A stretch of DNA of 59,357 nucleotides from Lachnospiraceae bacterium (GCA_022799175.1 JAAWNY010000012.1:1-59357); one strand, 5' to 3'. Shown: positions 1 through 8,283, numbered from the stretch's first letter. Numbers and translations: made by a program. Notes: a model not told the origin generated them from the letters alone.

Positions 1-150
1 CTTAATCTCGAAACCGGAAAAAGGAGCAGATAATTTCTTGTTGCTTTTCTTCCCTCTTCCTTGGCGTACTTTTTGCCATTGCTTATCTAAATGACATTGC
101 CTGCATAACAGGATTTTTTTATATCGGAGATATTTTTCTTCTTTAAAAAT
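1..150. other. left edge, no confident gene
   Basis: I see no gene I can name here. On the minus strand a frame stays open from an ATG at 183 down to base 1 (61 codons, running off the window). It encodes a very basic stretch with a Cys-x-x-Cys (LCRQC). It starts inside the terminator hairpin of the neighbouring operon and has no clear ribosome-binding site, so it may be chance or the start of a gene continuing to the left. Confidence 0.3.
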
Positions 151-193
151 ATCCGGCAAAATGATTCGGGTCTTTGCCCGCATTTTGCCGGAT
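144..193 (-). terminator. intrinsic terminator of the gerW operon
   Basis: A perfect 13-bp inverted repeat (151-163 with 181-193, arm ATCCGGCAAAATG) encloses a second small CGGG/CCCG stem. Reading on the minus strand it is followed by ATTTTT. It lies directly after the 45-codon membrane peptide gene and probably ends the long leftward operon. Confidence 0.75.
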
Positions 194-210
194 TCTTACA
201 CACTCATTCT

Positions 211-348
211 CTAACAACAAAACAAATGATACCCCAACACCAGACAGCCAATAATAAAAATCAAAGTTGAGAGGGTTTCCGGAATAAACAAAAGAAGCGT
301 CATTCCGATCCCAAAACAAAACAGCATCAGTCCAAAGACCCGCTTCAT
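211..348 (-). CDS. small hydrophobic membrane protein, 45 aa
   Basis: A 45-codon gene starting ATG at 348, seven bases after a good GGAGG ribosome-binding site. The peptide begins MKRVFGLMLFCFGIGM and contains two hydrophobic stretches (about residues 4-22 and 28-44) split by a Pro-Glu turn, and it ends HLFCC. It is predicted to be a hairpin membrane protein. It is the last gene of the operon, after the gerW-like gene and before the terminator. I recall similar short proteins in Lachnospiraceae but cannot assign a function. A sporulation link is only inferred from position. Confidence 0.7.
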   Translation of the reverse strand: MKRVFGLMLFCFGIGMTLLLFIPETLSTLIFIIGCLVLGYHLFCC

Positions 349-455
349 AAAAACCTCCGGTCATATCCTTCTGCTATCAGTATATGCAGCTGTCTCTTGT
401 TCCATGCGTATGGTATCCCGCATTCTGCCATCCTCCTGTCGAAGATTCTGGCTAT

Positions 456-860
456 TTAAATATCTGTATTGTTACCAGCCGCCATTTCCTCTGCCGCCTT
501 CATGGCATCCGGCGAAATCTCTTTTTTCTTTCCATCGGTAAACTTGCTGACAATATCCGGCACCATGTCCAAAACTTTAGTCACGGCATCTTGCTGCTTG
601 ACATTGACCAATCGCGTCACACCGTTCTGAATCACCAGTACTGCACTAGGGCTCATTTTGGCACTCAATCCGCCGCCGCCATTGTTTTTTGCATTATCAG
701 AAAAAGAGCCGGCCGCCATCCCACAAGTCACATCTACCAATGGCAAAATAATAGCATCGTCAATCTTCACTGCCTCTCCTACCACAGTCTTTGTTGTCAC
801 AAACTGATCCATTCCCCTAAACAGAGCTTCCACTGTCGAACTAAAATGATTCTCTGACAT
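456..860 (-). CDS. gerW: GerW/YtfJ-family sporulation protein
   Basis: This 134-residue soluble protein fits the GerW (YtfJ) family, which in Bacillus is made in the forespore and is needed for normal spore germination. Visible family features are an N-terminal helix (FSSTVEALFRGMDQF), the TVVGEAV segment near residue 25, the 'DAIILPLVDVTCGMAAG' strand region, a glycine run (NGGGGLSAK, about 61-69) and a C-terminal VLVIQNG strand followed by a helix. The start at 860 is eleven bases after GGAGG. It follows a DUF2953 gene, an arrangement common in Clostridia. The 29 C-terminal residues are polar and not conserved as far as I can judge. Confidence 0.85.
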   Translation of the reverse strand: MSENHFSSTVEALFRGMDQFVTTKTVVGEAVKIDDAIILPLVDVTCGMAAGSFSDNAKNNGGGGLSAKMSPSAVLVIQNGVTRLVNVKQQDAVTKVLDMVPDIVSKFTDGKKKEISPDAMKAAEEMAAGNNTDI

Positions 861-904
861 GATCGATTCCTCCTTCTTGGTTCATCCTTTCGGAATATCC
901 CTTC

Positions 905-1882
905 TTATGCTTTCATAAGCTTTTTCATTAAAGCTCTGAAATTCTTATCAAACAGCATTCGAACTGCCAGGACAATTACTGTCCCAATACGGATCCTCCC
1001 CCGCAATTTTATCTCTCCCTCCATCACCGATTCCCCAAACACGGGCTTTACTTCCAATCCCTTGGCATACCAAGCATAAAATGGGCTGATATAAGTCAAC
1101 ACCTGTCCGGTTTTGGCTGGATCCTCAAATCCAAAACACACTTGTCCGGATATCTTTCTCGGAAGTAAATGTCTGCCAAGCCTTTTCAATTGTCGTTTGA
1201 GAAGATGATACGTACGTCGGTTCACCGGATCGTTGATAAAAGCAATCAGGCGCTCTTTTTTCTCCTTCAATTCCAGAAAACGCTTCCAGAGATGAAGCAA
1301 TTTCTTTTTCAGTTTATCATATATCCGCAAGAAAGAAAATCCCCTGATTTTTTTTCCTTTCTTTTTTCTCCTCTTTTTTTTTCGCCTGAACGTTCTTTTT
1401 TCTTTCTCGCTCCAGGTAACATCCGAGTCTTTTGTCCTATTCTCCGTTTTTTTGTCTGCAAGAATCTCTTTTTCTTCTGTCTTAATCGTTGAAGATGCTA
1501 AATTTTCTACAGGATTTTCCCTGGTGGCCGGTTTCTCCTCTTGCCGCTTGTCTTCTCTGGCGGTTTTCTGTTCTTCCTCATTTTTAGTCTCTGTTTCTTC
1601 CGCTTTTCCTAAGTGTTTTTCCAGACGAAATACCCGGATTCCCAACACTCTTATCCATAAGACAAGTTTCTCTTCATATTGGATTCCGGCTGAAAGACAA
1701 TGGCAAAACCAGCTGATTCCTGCCTGCCCTTTCAGCAATCCATAAAAATCTGCCTGCAAACGATATCGGATCGGAACCAACAAAACCAGCAAAAACAACA
1801 CAAGAAGGAACCCGACGATTCCTAACAAAACCAGTCCGGCAATTTTCAATATTCCCAATACCGTCCATACGGCAGTCAGCAT
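905..1882 (-). CDS. DUF2953 membrane-anchored protein
   Basis: A 325-residue protein of the DUF2953 type, of unknown biochemical function, typically encoded next to ytfJ/gerW in sporulating Firmicutes. It has one strong N-terminal membrane helix (about residues 8-37) followed by the family's VPIRYRLQADFYG motif. A long highly charged Glu/Lys-rich insert (about 95-185) contains a run of lysine/arginine (RRKKKRRKKKGKK). A C-terminal domain contains the FGFEDPAKTGQ motif, seen in this family. The start overlaps the stop of the upstream gene by 7 bp, indicating translational coupling. The basic insert could contact membrane or nucleic acid, but that is a guess. Confidence 0.8.
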   Translation of the reverse strand: MLTAVWTVLGILKIAGLVLLGIVGFLLVLFLLVLLVPIRYRLQADFYGLLKGQAGISWFCHCLSAGIQYEEKLVLWIRVLGIRVFRLEKHLGKAEETETKNEEEQKTAREDKRQEEKPATRENPVENLASSTIKTEEKEILADKKTENRTKDSDVTWSEKEKRTFRRKKKRRKKKGKKIRGFSFLRIYDKLKKKLLHLWKRFLELKEKKERLIAFINDPVNRRTYHLLKRQLKRLGRHLLPRKISGQVCFGFEDPAKTGQVLTYISPFYAWYAKGLEVKPVFGESVMEGEIKLRGRIRIGTVIVLAVRMLFDKNFRALMKKLMKA

Positions 1883-2259
1883 AGCCCACCCCTCATTGTG
1901 CCTTTTTCCGAATTTTCCGGTTCCGATAACATTTCTATCCTTGTTTCTTTTTTCCTATTTATCAAATCTGCCAGCCGAAATCCGCCCGTTTTTTGATACA
2001 AATCATCTACAATCTGTCTCGCCACTTCCAGAGCCTCCCAGTATGTAACTGCGACTCCTACCAGTAAAATCTCCTGTTCCTGATATGGCGGCACCTGCAA
2101 CATCACAGATGGCAAGATTTCAAGAATATTATTCCCATTCTGTGACGGCATAATCACATAGATCTCCGGTTGCCATTTCCCTTCCCGCAACCCCTCCAAT
2201 ATCCCATAACGTTGTTTTTTCGCTTTCTCTCCCATGTATAGGTGATCATACCAGTTCAT
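1876..2259 (-). CDS. uncharacterised protein, 127 aa
   Basis: I do not recognise this small soluble protein. It begins MNWYDHLYMGEKAKK and has a central hydrophobic segment (IYVIMPSQNGNNILEILPS) that looks like alpha/beta structure, and it ends in a charged tail. Two ATGs compete, at 2265 and 2259. GGAG lies only 4 bases before the first and 10 before the second, so I chose 2259. It overlaps the end of the 434-residue gene upstream and the start of the DUF2953 gene downstream, so the three are probably made together. There are no membrane helices and no catalytic motif that I can see. Confidence 0.65.
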   Translation of the reverse strand: MNWYDHLYMGEKAKKQRYGILEGLREGKWQPEIYVIMPSQNGNNILEILPSVMLQVPPYQEQEILLVGVAVTYWEALEVARQIVDDLYQKTGGFRLADLINRKKETRIEMLSEPENSEKGTMRGGLC

Positions 2260-3550
2260 AACCATCCATCTCCATCATCTGCTGCAGCAATTCCATACAG
2301 ATTGCTCTTTCTGCCAAATCAGTACAGCAATCCAGGCTATTACGGATATAACATTGCAGTTCGTCCGGTGAATGAAAACAAATCGGCAAATAGGAAAGCG
2401 TTGTTGCCATGATCGCTCTCATTACAGGCTTTTGACTGGAAGAAAATATGGTCTCCAACTCGGCAAAAAATGTTGCAACCACTTCTTCCAAATCCTCCCG
2501 GGTGACATGACCCTGCCTTTGATTTTCTTCTAGATCGGCAAAAGTGCTTGTAGACATCAACCGATCCACCCGGGAAACTAACGGATCGGTCTCTTCCTCC
2601 TGGTGGAAGGAAAGTTGTTGATACTTTTCAAAATATTCCTCCTGAACTCCCTCCAAATTTGGCAAATGTTCAAAAATGTCCTGCGGAATTTTTCGGCTTC
2701 CTTTTCCATACTGTCCCCAAAGCCCTCTCAAAATAGCAAAAGCAGAGGCTTCCTTTTCCACATCTCTCATAGCCTCTGGGCCAGTCAAGCACAAAAGATA
2801 CAGATCATTCACCATTTCCCCCAGATGATTATAGTATTCTGTCAAATTCAGCAATAGTTCTCCGGCCTCTTTCACCTGTCTACTTGTTTTATCATAGCTC
2901 TCTTTTGTCAAATCCTTAAAGGATAGATCCCTCAGATCATCCAAAATTCCATTAAGCTTCCCATAACTGCTATCGTATCGCTGGGAAAATTCAATCAGAC
3001 TGCCACATCTTAAAAGATACATCACTTCTTCCAGTCCTGTATAATCCGCTCCCAAATAAGTCGTCAAAGCATCATGAACCATACTGAAATATTTTTGTCT
3101 GGTAAAGCGGATTGGTAATTGTCGGAGAATCTCATGAATTCGCTGGTTCTGAAGCGTGGAATCCTTTGCAGAAGCCAAATAACGCATCACATTTCCCACT
3201 AATGTTTCTATTTCCATCTCTGTCCCCGAGAATCCATTTACAAAACGTCGTTCAATTCGGTTTAAAACATATTCATAAATCTGGACGGCATCCGAATAGG
3301 CCACCACCGTCTCCATCTCCTGTCGAATCTCTCTGCGGAAATCTTCTATTTTCTCCAGGACTTTTGCATATTCCCCATCCAAGTGCCAGCCAAGCAATTC
3401 CATATAACGCCGGTCTAACTCTTCTTGCTTGCCTGTCCCTTGCTCGTACTCCAATGGCAGCTCACCAAAATACAAATACGTATTCAAAGCCAGCCGGGCT
3501 ATGGCATAACCATAAACTACGGAGGCTATCTTTTTCCAGTTGCGCATCAT
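2246..3550 (-). CDS. uncharacterised helical protein, 434 aa
   Basis: I do not recognise a family. The protein has a short hydrophobic N-terminal segment (about 8-30, SVVYGYAIARLALNTYLYFG) and is then almost wholly acidic and helical, with probable coiled-coil stretches (about 42-80, 205-245 and 335-365). No nucleotide-binding, metal-binding or protease motif is visible. It lies between cinA (12 bp upstream) and the 127-residue gene, which it overlaps, inside an operon ending in DUF2953 and gerW genes. A role connected with the envelope or sporulation would fit the context but is not shown by the sequence. Confidence 0.7.
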   Translation of the reverse strand: MMRNWKKIASVVYGYAIARLALNTYLYFGELPLEYEQGTGKQEELDRRYMELLGWHLDGEYAKVLEKIEDFRREIRQEMETVVAYSDAVQIYEYVLNRIERRFVNGFSGTEMEIETLVGNVMRYLASAKDSTLQNQRIHEILRQLPIRFTRQKYFSMVHDALTTYLGADYTGLEEVMYLLRCGSLIEFSQRYDSSYGKLNGILDDLRDLSFKDLTKESYDKTSRQVKEAGELLLNLTEYYNHLGEMVNDLYLLCLTGPEAMRDVEKEASAFAILRGLWGQYGKGSRKIPQDIFEHLPNLEGVQEEYFEKYQQLSFHQEEETDPLVSRVDRLMSTSTFADLEENQRQGHVTREDLEEVVATFFAELETIFSSSQKPVMRAIMATTLSYLPICFHSPDELQCYIRNSLDCCTDLAERAICMELLQQMMEMDGYELV

Positions 3551-3562
3551 CCTGCCTTCCCC

Positions 3563-4810
3563 CTATCGATAATTTTCCAAAATCGACCGGCGCAACAGAT
3601 CCAGCGCCCGTACTACTGCCATTTCTCGCACTTTCTCACGATTTCCTTTAAACTGGTACTTTTTCACAGTAACCTTCTCTTTCATATAAGTGGCAATATA
3701 GACCAGACCAACCGGTTTCTCCTCTGTGCCGCCCTCCGGACCTGCAATTCCTGTCACTGCCACACAAACATCACAATCAGCAGCAAATACTCCCCCGATG
3801 GCCATCTCCCGTGCTGTCTCTGGACTGACTGCCCCATACTTTTTAAGCGTACTCTTGCTGACATCCAGATACTTTCTTTTTGCCTTATTTGCATAGGTAA
3901 TAAATCCTTCCCGAAAAACCTCAGAAGCTCCCGGTACATTGACTAACCGGCCTGCCAACAGTCCACCTGTACAAGATTCTGCCGTAGTCACAGTCAATTC
4001 ATATTTTTGCAATAATTTTACCACAGCCATTTCCAGAGTTTCTTCCTCCCGGGCAGAATATACACTGTCACGAAAACGGCTTTTAATCTCTTTTACTACT
4101 GGTTTCACCATCCGTTTGGCTTCTTCTTCGCTTTTCGCACGGGCCGTTACCCGCAAATGTACTTCTCCGGTCTTGGCATAGGTAGCAATGGTAGGATTCG
4201 TCTGTCCATCAATCAAATCCAAAATCTCTGCTTCTACCTGACTTTCCCCCACACCACAAATTTTTATCATTTGAGAGCGAAGCACCTCTGGTTGTTTCTT
4301 TTTCAAATAAGGAGATACCTGTTCTTGAAACAAGGGAATCAATTCTGACGGTGGGCCTGGCAACAAAACAACCGTTTTTCCTTCCTTTTCCAAAATTAAC
4401 CCTGGCGCTGTGCCATTCAGATTATCCAGCACAATTGCTCCTTCCGGAACTTGCGCCTGTTTCCAATTATTGTCTGGAATCTTCTTAAAAATACCATTTT
4501 TCAGGTAATCCTCAATGCGTTTGCGGGTATGAGAATCTTCTCTCAATGGCATTTCCATCACTTCGGCACACACTTCTTTCGTCAGATCATCTTCCGTGGG
4601 TCCCAAACCGCCAGTCAAAATCACCACATCCGAACGCCTCAATGCTGTCTGTACTACTTCCGCCAGCCTTTCCCAGTTATCTCCCACCACTACCTGATGA
4701 TACATGGACAATCCCAAACTCGCACACTGTTCCGCCAGATATTGTGTGTTGGTATTGACAATATTTCCTAACAATAGCTCTGTTCCTACAGAAACCAGTT
4801 CTACAACCAT
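3563..4810 (-). CDS. cinA: CinA-family protein, NMN amidohydrolase type
   Basis: This 415-residue, two-domain cytoplasmic protein has an N-terminal molybdopterin-binding-like (COG1058) domain with LTGGLGPTEDD at 65-75 and PGPPSE at 151-156. Its C-terminal CinA domain contains ESCTGG (278-283) and TGIAGPEGG (353-361), the latter being the region that in PncC enzymes carries out deamidation of nicotinamide mononucleotide. Full-length CinA proteins act in pyridine nucleotide salvage and are called competence/damage-inducible in Bacillus. Length and motifs are complete. It begins 2 bp after the pgsA stop, so it is co-transcribed with pgsA and rimO. recA, which often follows cinA, is absent. Confidence 0.93.
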   Translation of the reverse strand: MVVELVSVGTELLLGNIVNTNTQYLAEQCASLGLSMYHQVVVGDNWERLAEVVQTALRRSDVVILTGGLGPTEDDLTKEVCAEVMEMPLREDSHTRKRIEDYLKNGIFKKIPDNNWKQAQVPEGAIVLDNLNGTAPGLILEKEGKTVVLLPGPPSELIPLFQEQVSPYLKKKQPEVLRSQMIKICGVGESQVEAEILDLIDGQTNPTIATYAKTGEVHLRVTARAKSEEEAKRMVKPVVKEIKSRFRDSVYSAREEETLEMAVVKLLQKYELTVTTAESCTGGLLAGRLVNVPGASEVFREGFITYANKAKRKYLDVSKSTLKKYGAVSPETAREMAIGGVFAADCDVCVAVTGIAGPEGGTEEKPVGLVYIATYMKEKVTVKKYQFKGNREKVREMAVVRALDLLRRSILENYR

Positions 4811-4812
4811 CC

Positions 4813-5355
4813 CTACATCCTTCCTTCCGTAAGCACCTTATGATTTTTCATAATGTAATCTACCAATGAAACGATGGTCAAAATCAGTGCAATCCAGGTA
4901 CAAGCTTCGGTTAAAAGCCACAACACAGGCAACTTCACAATCATCAAAATCACAGCAATCATCTGAAATGTCGTCTTAAACTTTCCCCAATAACTAGCAG
5001 CTATGACAATCCCCTGCTCTGCGGCCACCAAGCGAAAGCCACTAATGATAAATTCCCGGCTGACAATCAGAATCACCATCCAAGCTGGCAACTGCCCTAA
5101 CTCCACCAGACAGATCAGGGCAGAACATACCAAAAGCTTATCTGCCAACGGATCCATAAACTTTCCGAAATTTGTCACCAGATTATATTTTCTGGCTATT
5201 TTTCCGTCCAGCATATCCGTCAGACTAGCCACGATAAAAATTGCTGCTGCCAGGTATCGGAACAGGATCCTCTCACCGTCAAATATCATCAATGACAATA
5301 CAAAAAACGGGATCAGAATCACTCGCAATACTGTAAGTTTATTCGGCAAATTCAT
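4813..5355 (-). CDS. pgsA: CDP-diacylglycerol-glycerol-3-phosphate 3-phosphatidyltransferase
   Basis: PgsA makes phosphatidylglycerol phosphate, the committed step of acidic phospholipid synthesis at the membrane. The CDP-alcohol phosphotransferase signature DG-x2-AR-x8-G-x3-D-x3-D is complete (residues 50-72 with the chosen start), and the remainder is a bundle of membrane helices. Two consecutive ATGs are present. GGGGAGG lies 3 bases from the first and 6 from the second, so I chose the second (5355). The gene overlaps the end of rimO by 17 bp. This order (rimO-pgsA-cinA) is common in Clostridia. Confidence 0.93.
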   Translation of the reverse strand: MNLPNKLTVLRVILIPFFVLSLMIFDGERILFRYLAAAIFIVASLTDMLDGKIARKYNLVTNFGKFMDPLADKLLVCSALICLVELGQLPAWMVILIVSREFIISGFRLVAAEQGIVIAASYWGKFKTTFQMIAVILMIVKLPVLWLLTEACTWIALILTIVSLVDYIMKNHKVLTEGRM

Positions 5356-6700
5356 CATATACCTCCCCTATCAAATCGTACTCTGCTGCGCCGGTCACCC
5401 GTACCCGTACAAAATCACCAGACATAAAAAGCTCCTCGCTGTTTACAAACAAATATCCGTCCACACCTGGCGCATCCATGTAAGTTCTGGCTACATAGGC
5501 TGGCTCATCTGCCACCTTTCCCTCAATCATAACTTCTAAAATCCGGCCTACCATAGCTTCTGATTTTTCAAAAGCAATCTCTTGCTGCAGCTCCATGATT
5601 TGTTCCCGTCTGAGCTCTTTGATCTCCTCCGGAACCTGATCGGCAAAACCGGCCGCCGGCGTATCTTCTTCCGCCGAATAAGCGAACACTCCCAATCTTT
5701 CAAATTCCAGCTCATTTACAAAAGTCAACAGCTCTTCGTGATCCTCTTTGGTCTCTCCCGGAAAGCCGGAGATCATCGTCGTGCGCAATGCAATGTCTGG
5801 AATTTCCCGTCTCAGTTTCTCCACAATCCTGCGGATCCCGACTTGGTCGGTTTGCCGTCCCATCCGGCGCAGAATGTTATCACTGGCATGTTGAATCGGA
5901 ATATCAAGATAATGGCACACTTTTTCTTCTTTTTTGATCGTTTCTATCAATTCGTCCGTAATCTCTTCCGGATAACAATACTGAATCCGGATCCAATAGA
6001 TACCGGAAATCTCCGCCAGCTGATGAAGAAGCTCTGGCAATGCCTTTTTTCCATATAAGTCTAAGCCATACTGCGTTGTCTCCTGTGCTACCAAAATCAA
6101 CTCCCGTACCCCTTTTTCCGCTAGCCGCCTTGCCTCTGTCACCAGACGTTCCATGGGAACACTGCGGTAACTGCCTCGCAGACTGGGAATAATACAATAG
6201 GTGCAATGCTTATCACACCCCTCGGCAATTTTTAAAAATGCATAATGTCCGCCAGTTGTCAGGATCCTCTCGGTTCCTGATTCTGGCAATCGGTTCAGCA
6301 CTTCCATACATACCGGTTTCTCCTGTGATGTGGAAAGCTCTTTTTGACGCTTGTCTGCCTGAGCTAGGACTTCACGGATCCGATCATACGATGCTGTACC
6401 TAAAATCCCATCCACTTCTGGTATTTCTTTCAGTATCTCCTTCCGATAGCGCTGTGCCAAGCATCCAGCCACTAGCAGAATCCGGCATTTTCCTTCCTCT
6501 TTGAGTTGTGCCATTTCCAGAATGGTATTAATACTTTCTTCCTTGGCATCACCAATAAAACAACAAGTATTGACAATCACCACCTCTGCTTCTTGCTCAT
6601 CATCGGTAAAAGTATGGCCATCCTGACTCAAAAGACCTAACATATTCTCGGTATCTACCAGGTTCTTATCACACCCAAGTGATATCATCAATATCTTCAT
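5339..6700 (-). CDS. rimO: ribosomal protein S12 methylthiotransferase RimO
   Basis: This radical-SAM enzyme adds a methylthio group to the conserved aspartate of ribosomal protein S12. The N-terminal UPF0004 domain has cluster cysteines at 10, 46 and 80. The radical-SAM CxxxCxxC motif is GCDKHCTYC with Cys162, 166 and 169. The C-terminal TRAM domain is present (about 380-450). SLGCDKN at the start distinguishes RimO from MiaB. The length of 453 residues is slightly above average. It sits between rpoZ and pgsA, and an unusual 10-bp inverted repeat lies in its upstream region. Confidence 0.94.
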   Translation of the reverse strand: MKILMISLGCDKNLVDTENMLGLLSQDGHTFTDDEQEAEVVIVNTCCFIGDAKEESINTILEMAQLKEEGKCRILLVAGCLAQRYRKEILKEIPEVDGILGTASYDRIREVLAQADKRQKELSTSQEKPVCMEVLNRLPESGTERILTTGGHYAFLKIAEGCDKHCTYCIIPSLRGSYRSVPMERLVTEARRLAEKGVRELILVAQETTQYGLDLYGKKALPELLHQLAEISGIYWIRIQYCYPEEITDELIETIKKEEKVCHYLDIPIQHASDNILRRMGRQTDQVGIRRIVEKLRREIPDIALRTTMISGFPGETKEDHEELLTFVNELEFERLGVFAYSAEEDTPAAGFADQVPEEIKELRREQIMELQQEIAFEKSEAMVGRILEVMIEGKVADEPAYVARTYMDAPGVDGYLFVNSEELFMSGDFVRVRVTGAAEYDLIGEVYDEFAE

Positions 6701-6723
6701 AAATTGACTCCTTACACCAGCCC

Positions 6724-6764
6724 ATAAGTCAAATATCCATACAACCCCATCGTGTTTGACTTAT
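6724..6764. repeat. perfect 10-bp inverted repeat upstream of rimO
   Basis: ATAAGTCAAA (6724-6733) and TTTGACTTAT (6755-6764) are exact inverted copies, 31 bp apart start to start, between rpoZ and rimO. They lie just before the rimO ribosome-binding site. They could be paired operator half-sites or a leader hairpin. There is no T-run, so this is not a terminator. Confidence 0.6.
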
Positions 6765-6780
6765 CACTCGCGGAAATGAA

Positions 6781-6815
6781 GAAAAGCCATCTCTGTCACA
6801 TTTCTCTGAGACGGC
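6781..6815 (-). terminator. terminator or attenuator after rpoZ
   Basis: On the minus strand GCCGTCTC (6808-6815) can pair with GAGATGGC (6786-6793, one G-U pair). The stem is followed by TTTTCTTC. It lies 11 bp after rpoZ and would partly separate yicC-rpoZ from rimO-pgsA-cinA transcription. Confidence 0.55.
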
Positions 6816-6825
6816 CTCCTTCCGG

Positions 6826-7110
6826 TTATTCTTCTTTTTCTTCGTCGTTTTCTTTTTGTGTTTTTTCTTCTGCTTCTTCTTCCAAATCCCCGATTATCTT
6901 TACTCTGCCGTCATAAATCTCCTGAATTGCTTCTGACAACGGTTTTTTTCCCGCATCGCCTGACATCGGATCCGTCTCCTCAATCAATTGACGAGCCCTC
7001 TTGGCTGAAGCCAAAACAATGGAATAACGGCTTTGCACTACCGGCTGTTCCCCCGGTTCTACCCCGCTATTCACTACATTAATCAAATCTGCATAGGATG
7101 GATGTAACAT
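6826..7110 (-). CDS. rpoZ: RNA polymerase omega subunit
   Basis: This 94-residue omega subunit promotes assembly and stability of RNA polymerase. The conserved core is visible: MLHPSYADLINVVN at the start, SRYSIVLASAKRARQLIE near residues 27-44, and KPLSEAIQEIYDGRVKI in the middle. A very acidic C-terminal tail (rich in Glu/Lys) follows. It begins 50 bp downstream of yicC. In relatives remA and gmk commonly lie in this gap; here there is no room for either. Confidence 0.92.
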   Translation of the reverse strand: MLHPSYADLINVVNSGVEPGEQPVVQSRYSIVLASAKRARQLIEETDPMSGDAGKKPLSEAIQEIYDGRVKIIGDLEEEAEEKTQKENDEEKEE

Positions 7111-7160
7111 AAGATCTCCTTTCCCAATCGGTTCTTTCCCATTACTTTTCTAAATGCCAA

Positions 7161-8039
7161 TTATTCAATATTTTGAATTTGCTCACGTATCTTTTCAATC
7201 TCAGTTTTCAGTGTGATCGCTTTATCGGTAATCTCTAAATCTCCGGATTTACTTAAAATCGTATTGGCTTCCCGGTTCATCTCCTGCGCAATGAAATCCA
7301 GCTTTCGGCCTACACTTCCGCCGGCATTCAGCTCCTTCCGGGTAGCTTCCATATGGCTGCGAAGACGCACAATCTCTTCATCCACACAGATCTTATCCGC
7401 ATAGATCGTCACCTCTGCCACAATCCGGCTCTCATCGATCAGACTGTTCTCTAAAAGCTCTTTTACTTTATCCTCCAACCGGGAACGATATTCTGTCAGT
7501 ACAGACGGAAAACGCGCTTCAATAAAATCCACCAGACTTTCCATATAGTCCAGTTTTCCCAGCAGATCTGCTTTCAGCTGCTCCCCCTCCTGAATTCGGG
7601 AATCCACAAACTTTTTTGCTGCCTCTTCGACTGCCTTTGCAAGTAACTTCCATATCTGCTCCTCATTCTCCGGCACCTGTTCCATAGATAGCACCTCCGG
7701 CATCTGAGCCAACATCGACACTTTTACATCGTTATCGATACCAAACTGCCGCTGCATCTTCACAAAATAATCCATATATTCGGAGGCCAGCGTGCCATTA
7801 TACTTCAGGCATAACTTCTCTTCTGTATAATCCTCATAGCTGATAAAGATATCGACCTTCCCACGCTGGATGTAATTCTTTAAAAGACTGCGGATCCCGG
7901 CCTCAAAATAATTGAATTTTTTAGGCATCTTAATGCTTAGATCCAGATACCGGTGATTCACAGCTTTCATTTCTGCTGTTATTTTGTGTTCCGGCGTGAT
8001 AGCCTCAAAACGGCCAAAACCGGTCATACTTCTTATCAT
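7161..8039 (-). CDS. yicC: YicC/YloC-family endoribonuclease
   Basis: This 292-residue protein belongs to the YicC/YloC family, which has been described as endoribonucleases acting on RNA. It begins with the family signature IRSMTGFGRFE. The N-terminal domain includes EMKAVNHRYLDLSIKMP (about 24-40). The C-terminal DUF1732 part contains the conserved RLRSHM and GRKLDFIAQEMNREANTILSK motifs (about 245-268). The length is normal. It is the first gene of the leftward operon, with a good sigma-A promoter at 8085-8113. Confidence 0.92.
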   Translation of the reverse strand: MIRSMTGFGRFEAITPEHKITAEMKAVNHRYLDLSIKMPKKFNYFEAGIRSLLKNYIQRGKVDIFISYEDYTEEKLCLKYNGTLASEYMDYFVKMQRQFGIDNDVKVSMLAQMPEVLSMEQVPENEEQIWKLLAKAVEEAAKKFVDSRIQEGEQLKADLLGKLDYMESLVDFIEARFPSVLTEYRSRLEDKVKELLENSLIDESRIVAEVTIYADKICVDEEIVRLRSHMEATRKELNAGGSVGRKLDFIAQEMNREANTILSKSGDLEITDKAITLKTEIEKIREQIQNIE

Positions 8040-8084
8040 CTGAATTATATACTCCTTTTATTTATAATAAGTGTTTCGTTTCTC

Positions 8085-8113
8085 ATTATAATTCATCTGG
8101 AAAAACAAGTCAA
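8085..8113 (-). promoter_or_regulatory. sigma-A promoter of the yicC operon
   Basis: On the minus strand -35 TTGACT (8108-8113), a 17-bp spacer and -10 TATAAT (8085-8090) are followed about 45 bp later by the yicC start. Confidence 0.8.
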
Positions 8114-8221
8114 CTAAAACACCCCAAAAGAACGTGTTTTCTGTTATAAACATTATCAAAAGAGCCCGTTCTTTGCATTTGGTTGAGCATACAGGAAATC
8201 AGAAAAACATCTGCCATTTTC

Positions 8222-8250
8222 TTGAAATCCTGATTCGCAAATGATATACT
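8222..8250 (+). promoter_or_regulatory. sigma-A promoter of the DUF1576 gene
   Basis: TTGAAA (8222-8227), a 17-bp spacer and TATACT (8245-8250) precede a strong GGGGAGG ribosome-binding site at 8269-8275 and the ATG at 8284. Confidence 0.75.
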
Positions 8251-8283
8251 TTTTACAAGGCAAAAATTGGGGAGGATTGTATC

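Noticed and set aside
384-857. 157-codon plus-strand frame opposite gerW
   Set aside because: Antisense shadow of the gerW-family gene, which has clear family features and a good ribosome-binding site.
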